Below are positions 1 to 10,702 of a stretch of 64,000 nucleotides of DNA, piece by piece. The notes beneath the pieces are model-generated. The model was not told the DNA's origin. It saw nothing but the letters and a program-made list of their open reading frames with translations, and ran no database searches. Source of the DNA: Saccharopolyspora hordei. Lineage in GTDB: Bacteria; Actinomycetota; Actinomycetes; Mycobacteriales; Pseudonocardiaceae. Every line of letters begins with the position of its first letter. The stretch's first letter is position 1. A program made the position numbers and the translations under genes. The stretch lies in the NCBI RefSeq assembly GCF_013410345.1, contig NZ_JACCFJ010000001.1, positions 1,711,001 through 1,775,000 on the forward strand. Reading direction: 5' to 3'.

Positions 1-472
1 GGGCCGGCTCGACGCCGTCGAGGACGAGCTGTTCCGCCTGGGCCGCATCGTCGGCTCCCAGGTCGACCTGGAGCGGCTGCTGTCGGACCCGACCGGGGAC
101 CCGGCAGGCAAGGAGGCGGTGGTCGACCAGCTCCTCTCGGGGAAGGTCGAGCCGATCACCTTGCAGTTGGTCCGCCAGCTGGTCACCCGGCCGCGCGGCC
201 GGGTCAGCGAGGGGCTGGAGGAGCTCGCCGAGCTGTCGGCGAAGCGCCGCGAGCGCTCGGTGGCGCACGTCCGCTCTGCGATCCCGCTCACCGAGGAGCA
301 GCAGCAGCGGCTGTCACGCACCCTGCAGCGGATCTACGCACGCCCGATCGCCCTGCACCTCGAGGTCGACCCCGAGGTCGAGGGTGGGCTGCTGATCCAG
401 GTCGGAGACGAGGTCATCGACGGCAGCATCACGGGACGCCTGAAGGCCCTGCGACGCGACCTGGCCAGCTAG
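1..472 (+). CDS. atpH: ATP synthase subunit delta, C-terminal part
   Basis: The left edge cuts this gene; the frame is open from base 2 to the TAG at 470-472, giving about 156 residues. The protein is the F1Fo ATP synthase delta subunit, the stator part that joins F1 to the b subunit at the membrane. The visible part has the helix-rich OSCP/delta pattern and ends with the typical C-terminal domain ([20 protein letters not shown]). It lies 72 bases upstream of atpA in the standard order delta-alpha-gamma-beta-epsilon. The start and the N-terminal domain are outside the window. Confidence 0.95.
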   Translation, partial: GRLDAVEDELFRLGRIVGSQVDLERLLSDPTGDPAGKEAVVDQLLSGKVEPITLQLVRQLVTRPRGRVSEGLEELAELSAKRRERSVAHVRSAIPLTEEQQQRLSRTLQRIYARPIALHLEVDPEVEGGLLIQVGDEVIDGSITGRLKALRRDLAS

Positions 473-544
473 CCGAGGGTGCGTGGGGACCAGGCGTCGA
501 ACACCAACTCCCTTCCACGAACGAACCGAGGGCAGGAACGAGAC

Positions 545-2191
545 ATGGCGGAGCTGACGATCTCGTCGGACGAGATCCGCAGTGCGATCGAGAAGTACGT
601 CTCCAGCTACTCCCCGGAGGTCAGCCGCGAGGAGGTCGGGGTCGTCACCGATACCGGTGACGGCATCGCCCATGTCGAGGGTCTGCCTTCGGTGATGACC
701 GAGGAGCTGCTGGAGTTCCCCGGTGGCACCTACGGTGTCGCGATGAACCTGGAGGCTCAGGAGATCGGTGCGGTCATCCTGGGCGACTCCGGCAAGATCG
801 AGGAGGGCCAGGAGGTCAAGCGGACCGGCAAGGTCCTCTCGGTCCCGGTCGGCGACGGCTTCCTGGGCCGCGTCGTCAACCCGCTCGGCGAGCCGATCGA
901 CGGCCTCGGTGACATCGCCGCCGAGGGCAACCGCGCGCTCGAGCTGCAGGCCGCCACGGTCGTGCAGCGCAAGGGCGTGCACGAGCCGATGCAGACCGGC
1001 ATCAAGGCCATCGACTCGATGACCCCGATCGGTCGCGGGCAGCGGCAGCTGATCATCGGTGACCGCAAGACCGGCAAGACCACGGTCGCGGTCGACACGA
1101 TCATCAACCAGAAGGCCAACTGGGAGAGCGGCGACCCGACCAAGCAGGTCCGCTGCATCTACGTCGCGATCGGCCAGAAGGGCTCCACGATCGCCGGCGT
1201 GAAGCGCTCCCTGGAGGACGCCGGCGCGATGGAGTACACCACCATCGTCGCCGCCCCGGCCTCCGACTCCCCGGGTCTGAAGTGGCTGGCGCCCTACGCG
1301 GGCTCGGCCATCGGTCAGCACTGGATGTACCAGGGCAAGCACGTCCTGATCGTTTTCGACGACCTGACCAAGCAGGCCGAGGCGTACCGAGCGATCTCCC
1401 TGCTGCTGCGTCGTCCGCCGGGGCGTGAGGCCTACCCGGGTGACGTCTTCTACCTGCACTCCCGCCTGCTGGAGCGCTGCGCGAAGCTGTCCGACGAGAT
1501 GGGCGCCGGCTCGATGACGGGTCTGCCGATCATCGAGACCAAGGCCAACGACGTGTCGGCCTACATCCCGACCAACGTCATCTCCATCACCGACGGCCAG
1601 TGCTTCCTGCAGTCGGACCTGTTCAACTCCGGTCAGCGGCCGGCCATCGACGTCGGTATCTCGGTGTCGCGTGTCGGTGGTTCGGCGCAGATCAAGGCGA
1701 TGAAGAACATCACCGGTTCGCTGCGTCTGGACCTGGCCCAGTACCGGGAGCTGGAGGCCTTCGCGGCCTTCGCCTCCGACCTGGACGCCGCGTCCAAGGC
1801 CCAGCTGGACCGCGGTGCCCGCCTGATGGAGGTCCTCAAGCAGGGCCAGGGCGAGCCGCTGCCGGTCGAGGAGGAGGTCGTCGCCCTCTTCATCGGTACC
1901 CGGGGGCACCTGGACTCCGTCCCGGTCGCCGACGTGCGCCGCTTCGAGGCCGAGTTCCTCGCGCACATGCGCCGGAGTCACGCGACCACGCTCAAGGACA
2001 TCGTCGAGACCGGCAAGCTGTCCGACGACGGTGAGAAGGCGATCGCGGAGGCGGTCGAGGAGTTCAAGAAGCAGTTCACCACCTCCGACGGCAGCTCCGC
2101 GGCGCCGAGCGAGCCGGACGCCGAGGCGCTCGCCGAGGACGAGGTGGGCCAGGAGACCGTGAAGGTCAACCGACCCGCGCCGAAGAAGTAA
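545..2191 (+). CDS. atpA: ATP synthase F1 subunit alpha
   Basis: This is the non-catalytic nucleotide-binding alpha subunit of F1, 548 residues. The P-loop GDRKTGKT is at residues 172-179, and the arginine-finger segment [10 protein letters not shown] follows in the C-terminal half. The ATG at 545 is chosen because the protein then begins [11 protein letters not shown], the normal actinobacterial N terminus, with a purine-rich GGGCAGGAACGAGA stretch before it; an upstream in-frame GTG at 479 would add unrelated residues. The stop is 4 bases before atpG, so the genes are co-transcribed. The charged tail after residue 510 is usual in actinobacteria. Confidence 0.98.
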   Translation: MAELTISSDEIRSAIEKYVSSYSPEVSREEVGVVTDTGDGIAHVEGLPSVMTEELLEFPGGTYGVAMNLEAQEIGAVILGDSGKIEEGQEVKRTGKVLSVPVGDGFLGRVVNPLGEPIDGLGDIAAEGNRALELQAATVVQRKGVHEPMQTGIKAIDSMTPIGRGQRQLIIGDRKTGKTTVAVDTIINQKANWESGDPTKQVRCIYVAIGQKGSTIAGVKRSLEDAGAMEYTTIVAAPASDSPGLKWLAPYAGSAIGQHWMYQGKHVLIVFDDLTKQAEAYRAISLLLRRPPGREAYPGDVFYLHSRLLERCAKLSDEMGAGSMTGLPIIETKANDVSAYIPTNVISITDGQCFLQSDLFNSGQRPAIDVGISVSRVGGSAQIKAMKNITGSLRLDLAQYRELEAFAAFASDLDAASKAQLDRGARLMEVLKQGQGEPLPVEEEVVALFIGTRGHLDSVPVADVRRFEAEFLAHMRRSHATTLKDIVETGKLSDDGEKAIAEAVEEFKKQFTTSDGSSAAPSEPDAEALAEDEVGQETVKVNRPAPKK

Positions 2192-2195
2192 CGTC

Positions 2196-4557
<2,362 letters not shown>

Positions 4558-4562
4558 GCCCA

Positions 4563-4580
4563 CGACCCCCGCGGGGGTCG
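4563..4580. terminator. Perfect GC palindrome between atpD and atpC
   Basis: CGACCCCCG is followed directly by its reverse complement CGGGGGTCG, just after the atpD stop. No T-run follows, so it could be an attenuator or an mRNA-processing or stabilising hairpin rather than a full terminator. It may lower epsilon-subunit expression relative to alpha and beta. Confidence 0.5.
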
Positions 4581-4680
4581 TCGAGGAACTGGTGAACGGG
4601 GTCGAGGTCCGCGGCGGCCTCGGCCCCGTTCGTCACCGAGCACGTGCCCGGCCGGTCCCGATCGCCCTGGTGGCACCGGA

Positions 4681-4686
4681 TAGAAT
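4681..4686 (+). promoter_or_regulatory. Possible -10 element before atpC
   Basis: TAGAAT lies 30 bases before the atpC start and 18 bases before its strong AAAGGAG ribosome site. No clear -35 box was seen. Together with the palindrome after atpD it suggests that atpC may also be transcribed separately. Confidence 0.35.
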
Positions 4687-4716
4687 GCGGGCACACACCC
4701 GACAAAGGAGACGCGC

Positions 4717-5082
4717 GTGGCCAACATGTCCGTCCAACTGGTCGCCGTCGAGCGCCGCCTGTGGTCCGGGGAGGCGACCTCGGTGGTCGCGCAGACCACC
4801 GAGGGAGAGATCGGCATCCTGCCCGGGCACGAGCCGCTGCTCGGCCAGCTGGTCGAGGGTGGTGTGGTGCGCATCACCACCGCGGACAAGGAGACCGTGA
4901 CCGCCGCGGTGTTCGGCGGCTTCTTGTCGGTCACCGCCGACGGGGTGAGCGTGCTGGCGGAGTCCGCCGAGCTGGCCGAGGAGATCGACGTGGCGAAGGC
5001 CCGCGAGGAGGCCAAGAGCGCGGACGAGCAGGATCGAACGCGGGCGTTGAGCCGATTGCGAGCCGCCGGCCAATCGGCCTGA
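4717..5082 (+). CDS. atpC: ATP synthase F1 subunit epsilon
   Basis: This 121-residue epsilon subunit couples the gamma stalk to the c-ring and can inhibit ATP hydrolysis. The N-terminal beta-barrel ([40 protein letters not shown]) is complete; the C-terminal helical part is short, as in other actinobacteria. The GTG start at 4717 is supported by AAAGGAG at 4704-4710. It is the last atp gene and is followed by a DUF2550 gene, the same order as Rv1311-Rv1312 in M. tuberculosis. Confidence 0.96.
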   Translation: MANMSVQLVAVERRLWSGEATSVVAQTTEGEIGILPGHEPLLGQLVEGGVVRITTADKETVTAAVFGGFLSVTADGVSVLAESAELAEEIDVAKAREEAKSADEQDRTRALSRLRAAGQSA

Positions 5083-5094
5083 TCCGGGCCTCCC

Positions 5095-5538
5095 ATGGGT
5101 TCCCCGGTCGTGTGGCTCGTGGTGGCGGTGGGGCTGCTGCTGGTGGCAGCCCTGGTCGTTGCGGTGCTGGCGTGGCGGCGGCTGCGGGAACTGCGCGTCG
5201 GCGGGATCGATGTCGCGCTGCGCGTCAACAAGGACAGCGGTGGCCGGGGCTGGCACCTCGGGGTGGCGCACTACCGGGGTGAGGAGTTCGCCTGGTACCG
5301 GGTGCTGAGCCTGCGGTCCGGGCCGAACTGGGTGGTCAACCGCAGGGACGTGGAGATCGCCCGCCGGCGGGAGCCGTCGGCCGCGGAGTCCTACGCGATG
5401 CCCCCGGGCGCGACGGTGCTCGACCTGACGGGCCGGGGCCCGGAGCTGGAGCTGGCGATGGGCGTCGACGCGCTGACCGGGTTCCTGTCCTGGCTGGAGT
5501 CCGCCCCACCGGGCCGCTCGGTCCCCTGGGCGTCCTGA
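5095..5538 (+). CDS. DUF2550 family membrane protein
   Basis: This 147-residue protein has one N-terminal membrane helix (residues 4-26, WLVVAVGLLLVAALVVAVLAW) and a cytoplasmic domain with VLSLRSGPNWVVNRRDVEIARRR, typical of DUF2550. Its function is unknown. The family is regularly found just after atpC in actinobacteria, and here it begins 12 bases after the atpC stop, so it is probably in the atp transcript. A strong hairpin terminator follows. Confidence 0.9.
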   Translation: MGSPVVWLVVAVGLLLVAALVVAVLAWRRLRELRVGGIDVALRVNKDSGGRGWHLGVAHYRGEEFAWYRVLSLRSGPNWVVNRRDVEIARRREPSAAESYAMPPGATVLDLTGRGPELELAMGVDALTGFLSWLESAPPGRSVPWAS

Positions 5539-5547
5539 AGACCTCAC

Positions 5548-5581
5548 GAAGAACCCTCGGCAGACGTGCCGGGGGTTCTTC
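5548..5581. terminator. Terminator after the atp operon
   Basis: GAAGAACC and GGTTCTTC pair perfectly, extended inward by CTCGGCA/TGCCGGG with one G-T pair; TTCTTCTCGTT follows. This is a good intrinsic terminator for the atp-DUF2550 transcript. Confidence 0.85.
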
Positions 5582-5737
5582 TCGTTGCTGGCCGTGTCGG
5601 TGCGGGTGCCGCACGGAGTGCCTGGCGGGCGGGTGCGGACCGGTCGGGCTGCGTCCGGTGCCTCTCGCGCGCCCGGCGGAGCGGTCATGCGGGCGTCCGG
5701 GTCCCAGCGGCGGACCAGCCGCCTCCTGCCTGGGGAT

Positions 5738-5764
5738 GGCAGGAAGGTTCCCATGCTCACGTCA
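5738..5764 (+). repeat. Interspersed 25-bp repeat, copy A
   Basis: Core AGGAAGGTTCCC at 5741-5752 with the usual ATGCTCACGTCA right flank; the left flank is GGC instead of TGAC. It lies in the gap between the atp terminator and the convergent LysR gene. Confidence 0.85.
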
Positions 5765-5790
5765 GAGGGCGTGGTGTGACGGCCCCGGCG

Positions 5791-5815
5791 TGACAGGAAG
5801 GTTCCCATCCTCACC
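5791..5815 (+). repeat. Interspersed 25-bp repeat, copy B
   Basis: TGACAGGAAGG plus TTCCCATCCTCACC. The TCA at 5811-5813 is the TGA stop codon of the LysR gene on the other strand, so the gene ends inside the repeat. Confidence 0.9.
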
Positions 5816-6713
5816 CCAGGCCGGTGTCGCGGCTGAGGTCGTGGAGGAGCTGGAGGAACACGTCGGTCAGCGGCGCGTGGCGGGTGTCGGTCGGGACCGC
5901 GGCGTGGATGCGCCGGTGCAGGCCGGAGGCGAGCGGCTGGTGGGTGGTGCCGGGGGCGCCGGTGATGGCCAGGCGGGGGATGAACGACACCGCCACCCCG
6001 GCGGAGACCACGGCTTCGGCCACGGCGTAGGACTCGAACTCGAACGCCACCCGCGGGGTGAAGCCCTCGGCGTGCGCGGCGGCTTCGAGCTGGCGGCGGT
6101 TCGGCAGGTGGAGCGGGGCGCCGGCCCAGGTGTCGTCGCGGAAGTCGGCGAGCCGCGGCGCGGTGGCCTCGGCGAGCGGGTGGCCGGTGGGCAGCACGGC
6201 GTGGACCGGGTCGTCGAGCAGGTGCACGAGGCGGACGCCCGGTGGCGCCTCCAGCGGTTCGTGGTACTCGCCGACCAGGGCCAGGTCCAGGCGGTGCGCG
6301 GCGACCCGCTCGATGCCCTCGGCCGGGCCGAGGTCGAGCACGGACAGCTCCGCGTCGGGGTGGCGGTGGCGCATCGCGGTGAGCGCCTCGGGCAGCAGGG
6401 CGAGCCCGGCGGTGGGGAAGGCGCCGAGGCGGAGCCGGTTGCGGTGCTCGTCGCGGAAGCGCTGCGCGTCGTCGGTGGCGTCCCGCAGGGCCGCGGCGAT
6501 CCGGTCCGCTCGCTCGGCCAGCTGCACGCCCAGCGGGGTCAGGCGGACCCCGTGTGGGAGCCGCTCGACCAGCTGCGCGCCGACTTCGTCCTCCAGGCGG
6601 ATGAGCTGCTGCGACACCGCGGGCGGGGTCCGGCCGAGCTGGTCGGCGGCCCGCGTGACGCTGCCGTGTTCGCGCAGCGCCAGCAGCACGAGCAGCCGCG
6701 AGGGATCGAGCAT
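5811..6713 (-). CDS. LysR family transcriptional regulator
   Basis: This 300-residue protein has the full LysR layout. The winged helix-turn-helix is at residues 1-60 (LLALREHGSVTRAADQLGRTPPAVSQQLIRLEDEVG), followed by a substrate-binding-like effector domain with the typical RLRLGAFPTAGLALLPEAL entry. The ATG at 6711-6713 is preceded by GTGGAG and by a TAAAGT box 8 bases upstream. It is divergent from a GNAT gene 70 bases away, so that gene is a plausible target. The effector is not predictable. Its stop codon lies in repeat copy B. Confidence 0.92.
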   Translation of the reverse strand: MLDPSRLLVLLALREHGSVTRAADQLGRTPPAVSQQLIRLEDEVGAQLVERLPHGVRLTPLGVQLAERADRIAAALRDATDDAQRFRDEHRNRLRLGAFPTAGLALLPEALTAMRHRHPDAELSVLDLGPAEGIERVAAHRLDLALVGEYHEPLEAPPGVRLVHLLDDPVHAVLPTGHPLAEATAPRLADFRDDTWAGAPLHLPNRRQLEAAAHAEGFTPRVAFEFESYAVAEAVVSAGVAVSFIPRLAITGAPGTTHQPLASGLHRRIHAAVPTDTRHAPLTDVFLQLLHDLSRDTGLG

Positions 6714-6783
6714 GAAGCTCCACTTTACGCACCCCAAGGCGGCGCAACTGGAAGTGAACGCGCGAGGGCGAAAGACTGGGGGC

Positions 6784-7260
6784 GTGAGCAAGCAGGCCAG
6801 TTTCACGATCGAACCCGAACCCATCGACACCCCGGACGCCCAGCGGGCGCTCGACGCGTACGTCGCCGAGCTGGACCGCCGCTTCCCGAACGGGTTCGAC
6901 ACCTCCCGCGCCGCACCGCCGGCGAAGACCGACTTCGTCCCGCCCAACGGGGTGTTCCTGGTGGTGCGCGACGAGGGCCGGGTCCTCGGCTGCGGCGCGC
7001 TGCGCACCGAGCCGCACGGCATCGGGGAGATCCGGCGCATGTGGATCGCCCCGGAGCTGCGGGGCCGGGGCGCGGGCCGGGCGCTGCTCCGCGAGCTCGA
7101 GGAGCACGCCACGGAGCTGGGCTGCGACCGGGTCCGGTTGGACACCGCGTCCGAGCTCCGCGAGGCGCGCGCCCTCTACGAGTCGGCGGGCTACCGGGAG
7201 ATCCCGGCCTACAACGACAACGAGTACGCCCGGCACTGGTACGAAAAAGCGCTGGCTTGA
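6784..7260 (+). CDS. GNAT family N-acetyltransferase
   Basis: This 158-residue protein is an acetyl-CoA-dependent acetyltransferase of the GNAT fold. Motif A is visible as RRMWIAPELRGRGAGRALLRELEEHA, which carries the acetyl-CoA pyrophosphate loop (RGRGAG). The C-terminal part ARALYESAGYREIPAYNDNEYARHWYEK is typical of small stand-alone GNATs. The GTG start at 6784 gives MSKQASFTIEP. The acetylated substrate is unknown. It is divergent from the LysR gene and lies 29 bases before a second, distinct GNAT gene. Confidence 0.9.
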   Translation: MSKQASFTIEPEPIDTPDAQRALDAYVAELDRRFPNGFDTSRAAPPAKTDFVPPNGVFLVVRDEGRVLGCGALRTEPHGIGEIRRMWIAPELRGRGAGRALLRELEEHATELGCDRVRLDTASELREARALYESAGYREIPAYNDNEYARHWYEKALA

Positions 7261-7289
7261 TCCACCTGCCTGCGCAGTAGGCTGCGTCA

Positions 7290-7763
7290 GTGCGCATCGA
7301 GATCGTCGACTACGACCACCCGGATTCCCGGGTGCTGATCGACAGCCTCCAGCAGGAGTACGTCGAGCGCTACGGCGAGGAGGACCTCACCCCGGTCGAC
7401 CCGGCGGAGTTCCGGCCGCCGCGCGGGCTGTTCCTGCTCGGCTACCTGGACGGCCGCCCGGTCGTGTCGGGCGGCTGGCGCAGCCAGGACAGCGACGAGC
7501 CGGGGTTCCAGGACGGGGACGCCGAGCTCAAGCGGATGTTCGTCGTGCCCGGTGCGCGCGGGGCCGGCCTCGCGCGGCGGATGCTCGCGGAGCTGGAGCG
7601 GACCGCCGCGGAGGCCGGCCGCAAGCGCATGGTGCTCGAGACGGGGGTGCGCCAGCCGGAGGCGATCGGGCTCTACGCCTCCGCCGGGTACGTCGAGATC
7701 GACAAGTTCGGCGTGTACCAGGACGACCCGCTGAGCCGGTGCTTCGGCAAGGAGCTCAGCTAG
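7290..7763 (+). CDS. GNAT family N-acetyltransferase
   Basis: This 157-residue GNAT protein has motif A KRMFVVPGARGAGLARRMLAELERTA and the late segment AIGLYASAGYVEIDKFGVY. The GTG start at 7290 follows the box TAGGCT (7278-7283) by exactly six bases, so the mRNA is probably leaderless. It is related to, but clearly different from, the preceding GNAT. Its TAG stop overlaps the stop of the convergent adenosyltransferase gene in a shared CTAG. The substrate is unknown. Confidence 0.9.
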   Translation: MRIEIVDYDHPDSRVLIDSLQQEYVERYGEEDLTPVDPAEFRPPRGLFLLGYLDGRPVVSGGWRSQDSDEPGFQDGDAELKRMFVVPGARGAGLARRMLAELERTAAEAGRKRMVLETGVRQPEAIGLYASAGYVEIDKFGVYQDDPLSRCFGKELS

Positions 7764-8332
7764 GCGTTCCCGCCCGGCTTCCACAGCACGTCGCCGTCCG
7801 GGTTGGCCACCCGCGCCAGGATGAACAGCAGGTCCGACAGCCGGTTCAGGTACTTCGCGGGCAGCGGGGAGGTGTGCTCGCCGTCGGCTTCCTGCAGCGC
7901 CCAGGCCGAGCGCTCCGCCCGCCGGGCCACGCACCGCGCCTGGTGCAGCAGCGCACCGCCGGGAGTGCCGCCGGGCAGGATGAACGAGTCCAGCTTGCCG
8001 AGCCGGGCGTTGAACTCGTCGCACCAGCCCTCGAGCCGGTCCACGTAGTCCTGGGTGATCCGCAGCGGCGGGTGCTTCGGGTTCTCCGCGATCGGCGTGG
8101 CCAGGTCCGCGCCCACGTCGAACAGGTCGTTCTGCACGGCCTTGAGCACCGCGACGACGTCCTCGTCGAGCTGCGCGGTGGCCAGCGCCACGCCGAGCAC
8201 CGAGTTGGTCTCGTCCACGTCCGCGTAGGCGACCAACCGCGGGTCGGTCTTGCGCACCGTGGAGTTGTCCGACAGCCGGGTCGTGCCCGAGTCACCGGCC
8301 CGCGTGTAGATCTTCGTCAGGTGGACAGCCAT
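7760..8332 (-). CDS. Cob(I)alamin adenosyltransferase, PduO type
   Basis: This 190-residue enzyme transfers the adenosyl group of ATP to cob(I)alamin to make coenzyme B12, the cofactor of methylmalonyl-CoA mutase. The N-terminal KIYTRAGDSGTTRL is the PduO ATP-binding motif; SFILPGGTPGGALLHQARCVARRAER and YLNRLSDLLFILAR are the other signatures. The ATG at 8330-8332 lies six bases after TAGGCT, so the mRNA is probably leaderless. It is divergent from murA, as in M. tuberculosis (Rv1314c-Rv1315). The methylmalonyl-CoA epimerase later in this window belongs to the same metabolism. Confidence 0.95.
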   Translation of the reverse strand: MAVHLTKIYTRAGDSGTTRLSDNSTVRKTDPRLVAYADVDETNSVLGVALATAQLDEDVVAVLKAVQNDLFDVGADLATPIAENPKHPPLRITQDYVDRLEGWCDEFNARLGKLDSFILPGGTPGGALLHQARCVARRAERSAWALQEADGEHTSPLPAKYLNRLSDLLFILARVANPDGDVLWKPGGNA

Positions 8333-8338
8333 GCCGAC

Positions 8339-8344
8339 AGCCTA
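8339..8344 (-). promoter_or_regulatory. -10 element of the adenosyltransferase gene
   Basis: TAGGCT on the minus strand, six bases before the ATG. Transcription would begin at or next to the start codon. Confidence 0.6.
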
Positions 8345-8352
8345 GGCCGACC

Positions 8353-8372
8353 TGACAGGAAGGTTCCCATGC
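8353..8372 (+). repeat. Interspersed repeat, copy C
   Basis: TGACAGGAAGG plus TTCCCATGC, lacking the CTCAC right end. It covers the -35 region of the minus-strand adenosyltransferase promoter. Confidence 0.85.
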
Positions 8373-8384
8373 CGCTACCTGGGG

Positions 8385-8404
8385 TGGCAGGAAGGTTCCC
8401 ATGC
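8385..8404 (+). repeat. Interspersed repeat, copy D
   Basis: TGGCAGGAAGG plus TTCCCATGC; its core starts 32 bases after that of copy C in the same orientation. The pair sits between the divergent adenosyltransferase and murA promoters. Confidence 0.85.
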
Positions 8405-8454
8405 GCTGCTGGATCGATGCCGCACCCGGCCCGATGGCGGTGCTGGGCGGGCCG

Positions 8455-8460
8455 TAACCT
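8455..8460 (+). promoter_or_regulatory. -10 element of murA
   Basis: TAACCT ends 8 bases before the GTG at 8469. The in-frame ATG at 8463 lies between this box and the expected transcription start, which favours the GTG as the murA start. Confidence 0.5.
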
Positions 8461-8468
8461 CGATGCTC

Positions 8469-9725
8469 GTGAGTGAGCACTTCCGGGTACACGGCGGAGC
8501 CCGTCTCGTCGGCGAGGTCGACGTGGTCGGTGCGAAGAACAGCGTGCTGAAGCTCATGGCTGCCGCGCTGCTGGCGGAGGGCACGACGACGATCGTCAAC
8601 TGCCCGGAGATCCTCGACGTCCCGCTGATGGCCGACGTGCTGCGCAGCCTCGGCTGCGAGGTGTCGATCGACGGCGGGACGGTGCGCATCACCACCCCGG
8701 CGACGATCAGCCACGAGGCGGTGTCGCCGTCCATGGGCAAGCTGCGCGCCTCGGTGTGCGTGCTGGGGCCGCTGGTGGCGCGCTGCCGCCGCGCGGTCGT
8801 GACCCTGCCCGGCGGGGACGCGATCGGGTCCCGGCCGCTGGACATGCACCAGAACGGCCTGCGCCAGCTGGGCGCCACCAGCCACATCGAGCACGGCGCG
8901 GTGGTGGCCGAGGCCGAGAACCTGCAGGGCGCCCAGATCTGGCTGGACTTCCCGAGCGTGGGCGCGACGGAGAACATCCTCATGGCCGCGGTGCTGGCCG
9001 AGGGCACCACGGTGATCGACAACGCCGCGCGCGAGCCGGAGATCGTCGACCTGTGCGTGATGCTGCAGCAGATGGGCGCCAAGATCGAGGGCGCCGGCAC
9101 GTCCACGCTGACGGTGCACGGGGTGTCGTCGCTCAAGGCCGTCGAGCACCGCGTGATCGGCGACCGGATCGTGGGCGCGACCTGGGCGTTCGCCGCGGCG
9201 GCCACCCGCGGTGACATCACGGTGCGCGGGGTCGACCCGCGGCACGTCAACCTGGTGCTGGAGAAGCTGCGCACCGCCGGTGCCGAGGTGACCACCAGCG
9301 AGGAGAGCTTCCGGGTGCTGATGCAGCGCCGCCCCACTGCGGTGGACTTCGTGACGCTGCCCTACCCAGGCTTCCCGACGGACCTGCAGCCGATGGCGCT
9401 GGCGCTGTCCGCGGTCGCCGACGGCACCTCGATGATCACCGAGAACCTGTTCGAGTCGCGGTTCCGGTTCATCGAGGAGCTGGTGCGGATGGGCGCGGAC
9501 GCGCGCACCGACGGCCACCACGCGGTCGTGCGCGGGCAGGAGCGGCTGTCCAGCGCCCCGGTGTGGGCGACCGACATCCGGGCCGGCGTGGGCCTGGTCC
9601 TGGCGGGGCTGTGCGCCGACGGCGTGACCGAGGTGTGGGACGTCTTCCACATCGACCGCGGCTACCCGAACTTCGTGGAGAACCTGCGCAGCCTCGGCGC
9701 GGAGATCGAACGCGTGACCGACTGA
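8469..9725 (+). CDS. murA: UDP-N-acetylglucosamine 1-carboxyvinyltransferase
   Basis: MurA catalyses the first committed step of peptidoglycan synthesis, transfer of enolpyruvate from phosphoenolpyruvate to UDP-GlcNAc. The 418-residue protein begins [10 protein letters not shown] and has the [19 protein letters not shown] motif and the late [16 protein letters not shown] segment. In the active-site loop [12 protein letters not shown] the usual cysteine is replaced by Asp117 (codon 8817-8819), as in M. tuberculosis MurA; this substitution is known to give fosfomycin insensitivity. The GTG at 8469 is preferred over the ATG at 8463 from the promoter spacing and the M. tuberculosis alignment. Confidence 0.97.
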   Translation: MSEHFRVHGGARLVGEVDVVGAKNSVLKLMAAALLAEGTTTIVNCPEILDVPLMADVLRSLGCEVSIDGGTVRITTPATISHEAVSPSMGKLRASVCVLGPLVARCRRAVVTLPGGDAIGSRPLDMHQNGLRQLGATSHIEHGAVVAEAENLQGAQIWLDFPSVGATENILMAAVLAEGTTVIDNAAREPEIVDLCVMLQQMGAKIEGAGTSTLTVHGVSSLKAVEHRVIGDRIVGATWAFAAAATRGDITVRGVDPRHVNLVLEKLRTAGAEVTTSEESFRVLMQRRPTAVDFVTLPYPGFPTDLQPMALALSAVADGTSMITENLFESRFRFIEELVRMGADARTDGHHAVVRGQERLSSAPVWATDIRAGVGLVLAGLCADGVTEVWDVFHIDRGYPNFVENLRSLGAEIERVTD

Positions 9726-9794
9726 GCTGGTGATGCACGCCCCCGCACTTGGCCCGACCATGGGCGGTAGCCCGGCTTCCGGAACGAGGGGGCG

Positions 9795-10691
9795 ATGGTC
9801 ATGGCGGGCAGCGGGTGGACGCGTCGCGAGTTCCTGACGGGGACCGGCCTGCTGGTGCTGGGCGGGGGCGTGCTCGGCTGCACCCGGACCGGTGATGGCG
9901 GGGGAGGGGACCCGCTCGAGGAGGCCCGCCGGTCGGGCACCGTGCAGGTCGGCATCGCCGGGGAAGCGCCGTACGGCTTCACCGACGAGACCGGCCGGGT
10001 CACCGGAGAGGCGCCCGAGGTCGCCCGCGCGGTGTTCCGCCGCCTCGGCGTCGGCGACGTGCAGGCCACGCAGGTCGACTTCAACCAGCTGATCCCGGCG
10101 CTCAACGCGGGCAAGTTCAGCGTGGTCGCCGCCGGCATGTTCATCACCCCCGAGCGCTGCAAGAACGCGGCGTTCTCCATCCCCGACTACGTCGCGCCCA
10201 CGGCGTTCCTGGTGCCGAGCGGGAACCCGGAGGGCGTCGCCACCTTCGAGGACGTGGTCCGCAAGAACCTCGCCGTCGCGGTCCTCAGCGGCGCCGTGGA
10301 GAAGGACTACGCCCAGCGCTCGGGCGTGCCGGAGTCGCAGCTGCAGGTCTTCGACTCGCAGAACGCGCTGCTGCAGGCCGTGGTCAACAAGCGCGTCTAC
10401 TGCGCCGCGCTGACCGGCATCTCGCTGCACGACCTGGTGCAGAAGAACCCCGGTGCCCCGGTCGAGGTCACCCCCAGCTTCACCCCAGTCATCGACGGCA
10501 AGCCGGAGGTGCAGGCCGGCGCCTTCGTGTTCCGCACGGACGACACCGGGCTGCGCGAGGCGTTCGACACCGAGCTGAAGGCCCTCCACGACAGTGGTGA
10601 GTGGGTGCGCATCGCCAGCCCGTTCGGGTTCACCCAGGAGAACGTGCCGCCTCCCGACGTGACCACGGAGGCGTTGTGCGCCGCTAGCTGA
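9795..10691 (+). CDS. ehuB: Ectoine/hydroxyectoine-type ABC transporter substrate-binding lipoprotein (EhuB-like)
   Basis: This 298-residue extracytoplasmic solute-binding protein belongs to the family 3 amino acid/ectoine group. The N terminus combines a twin-arginine motif (TRREFL) with a lipobox (LGC, Cys about residue 29), so it should be exported folded and lipid-anchored. The body starts at GTVQVGIAGEAPYGFTDETGRVTGEAPEVARAVFRRLG, and the tail FGFTQENVPPPDVTTEALC is typical of EhuB. The ATG at 9795 follows CGAGGGGGCG. It leads an operon with two permeases and an ATPase. An amino acid ligand rather than ectoine cannot be excluded. Confidence 0.85.
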   Translation: MVMAGSGWTRREFLTGTGLLVLGGGVLGCTRTGDGGGGDPLEEARRSGTVQVGIAGEAPYGFTDETGRVTGEAPEVARAVFRRLGVGDVQATQVDFNQLIPALNAGKFSVVAAGMFITPERCKNAAFSIPDYVAPTAFLVPSGNPEGVATFEDVVRKNLAVAVLSGAVEKDYAQRSGVPESQLQVFDSQNALLQAVVNKRVYCAALTGISLHDLVQKNPGAPVEVTPSFTPVIDGKPEVQAGAFVFRTDDTGLREAFDTELKALHDSGEWVRIASPFGFTQENVPPPDVTTEALCAAS

Positions 10692-10702
10692 CGGGAGCGG
10701 GC

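Noticed and set aside
5095..5538. Alternative readings of this region on the minus strand as part of the LysR transcript
   Set aside because: The plus-strand DUF2550 protein has a clear membrane helix and conserved synteny, and a terminator separates it from the LysR end.
8463..8465. ATG 8463 as the murA start
   Set aside because: It lies two bases after the -10 box, upstream of the expected transcription start, and adds residues absent in M. tuberculosis MurA.
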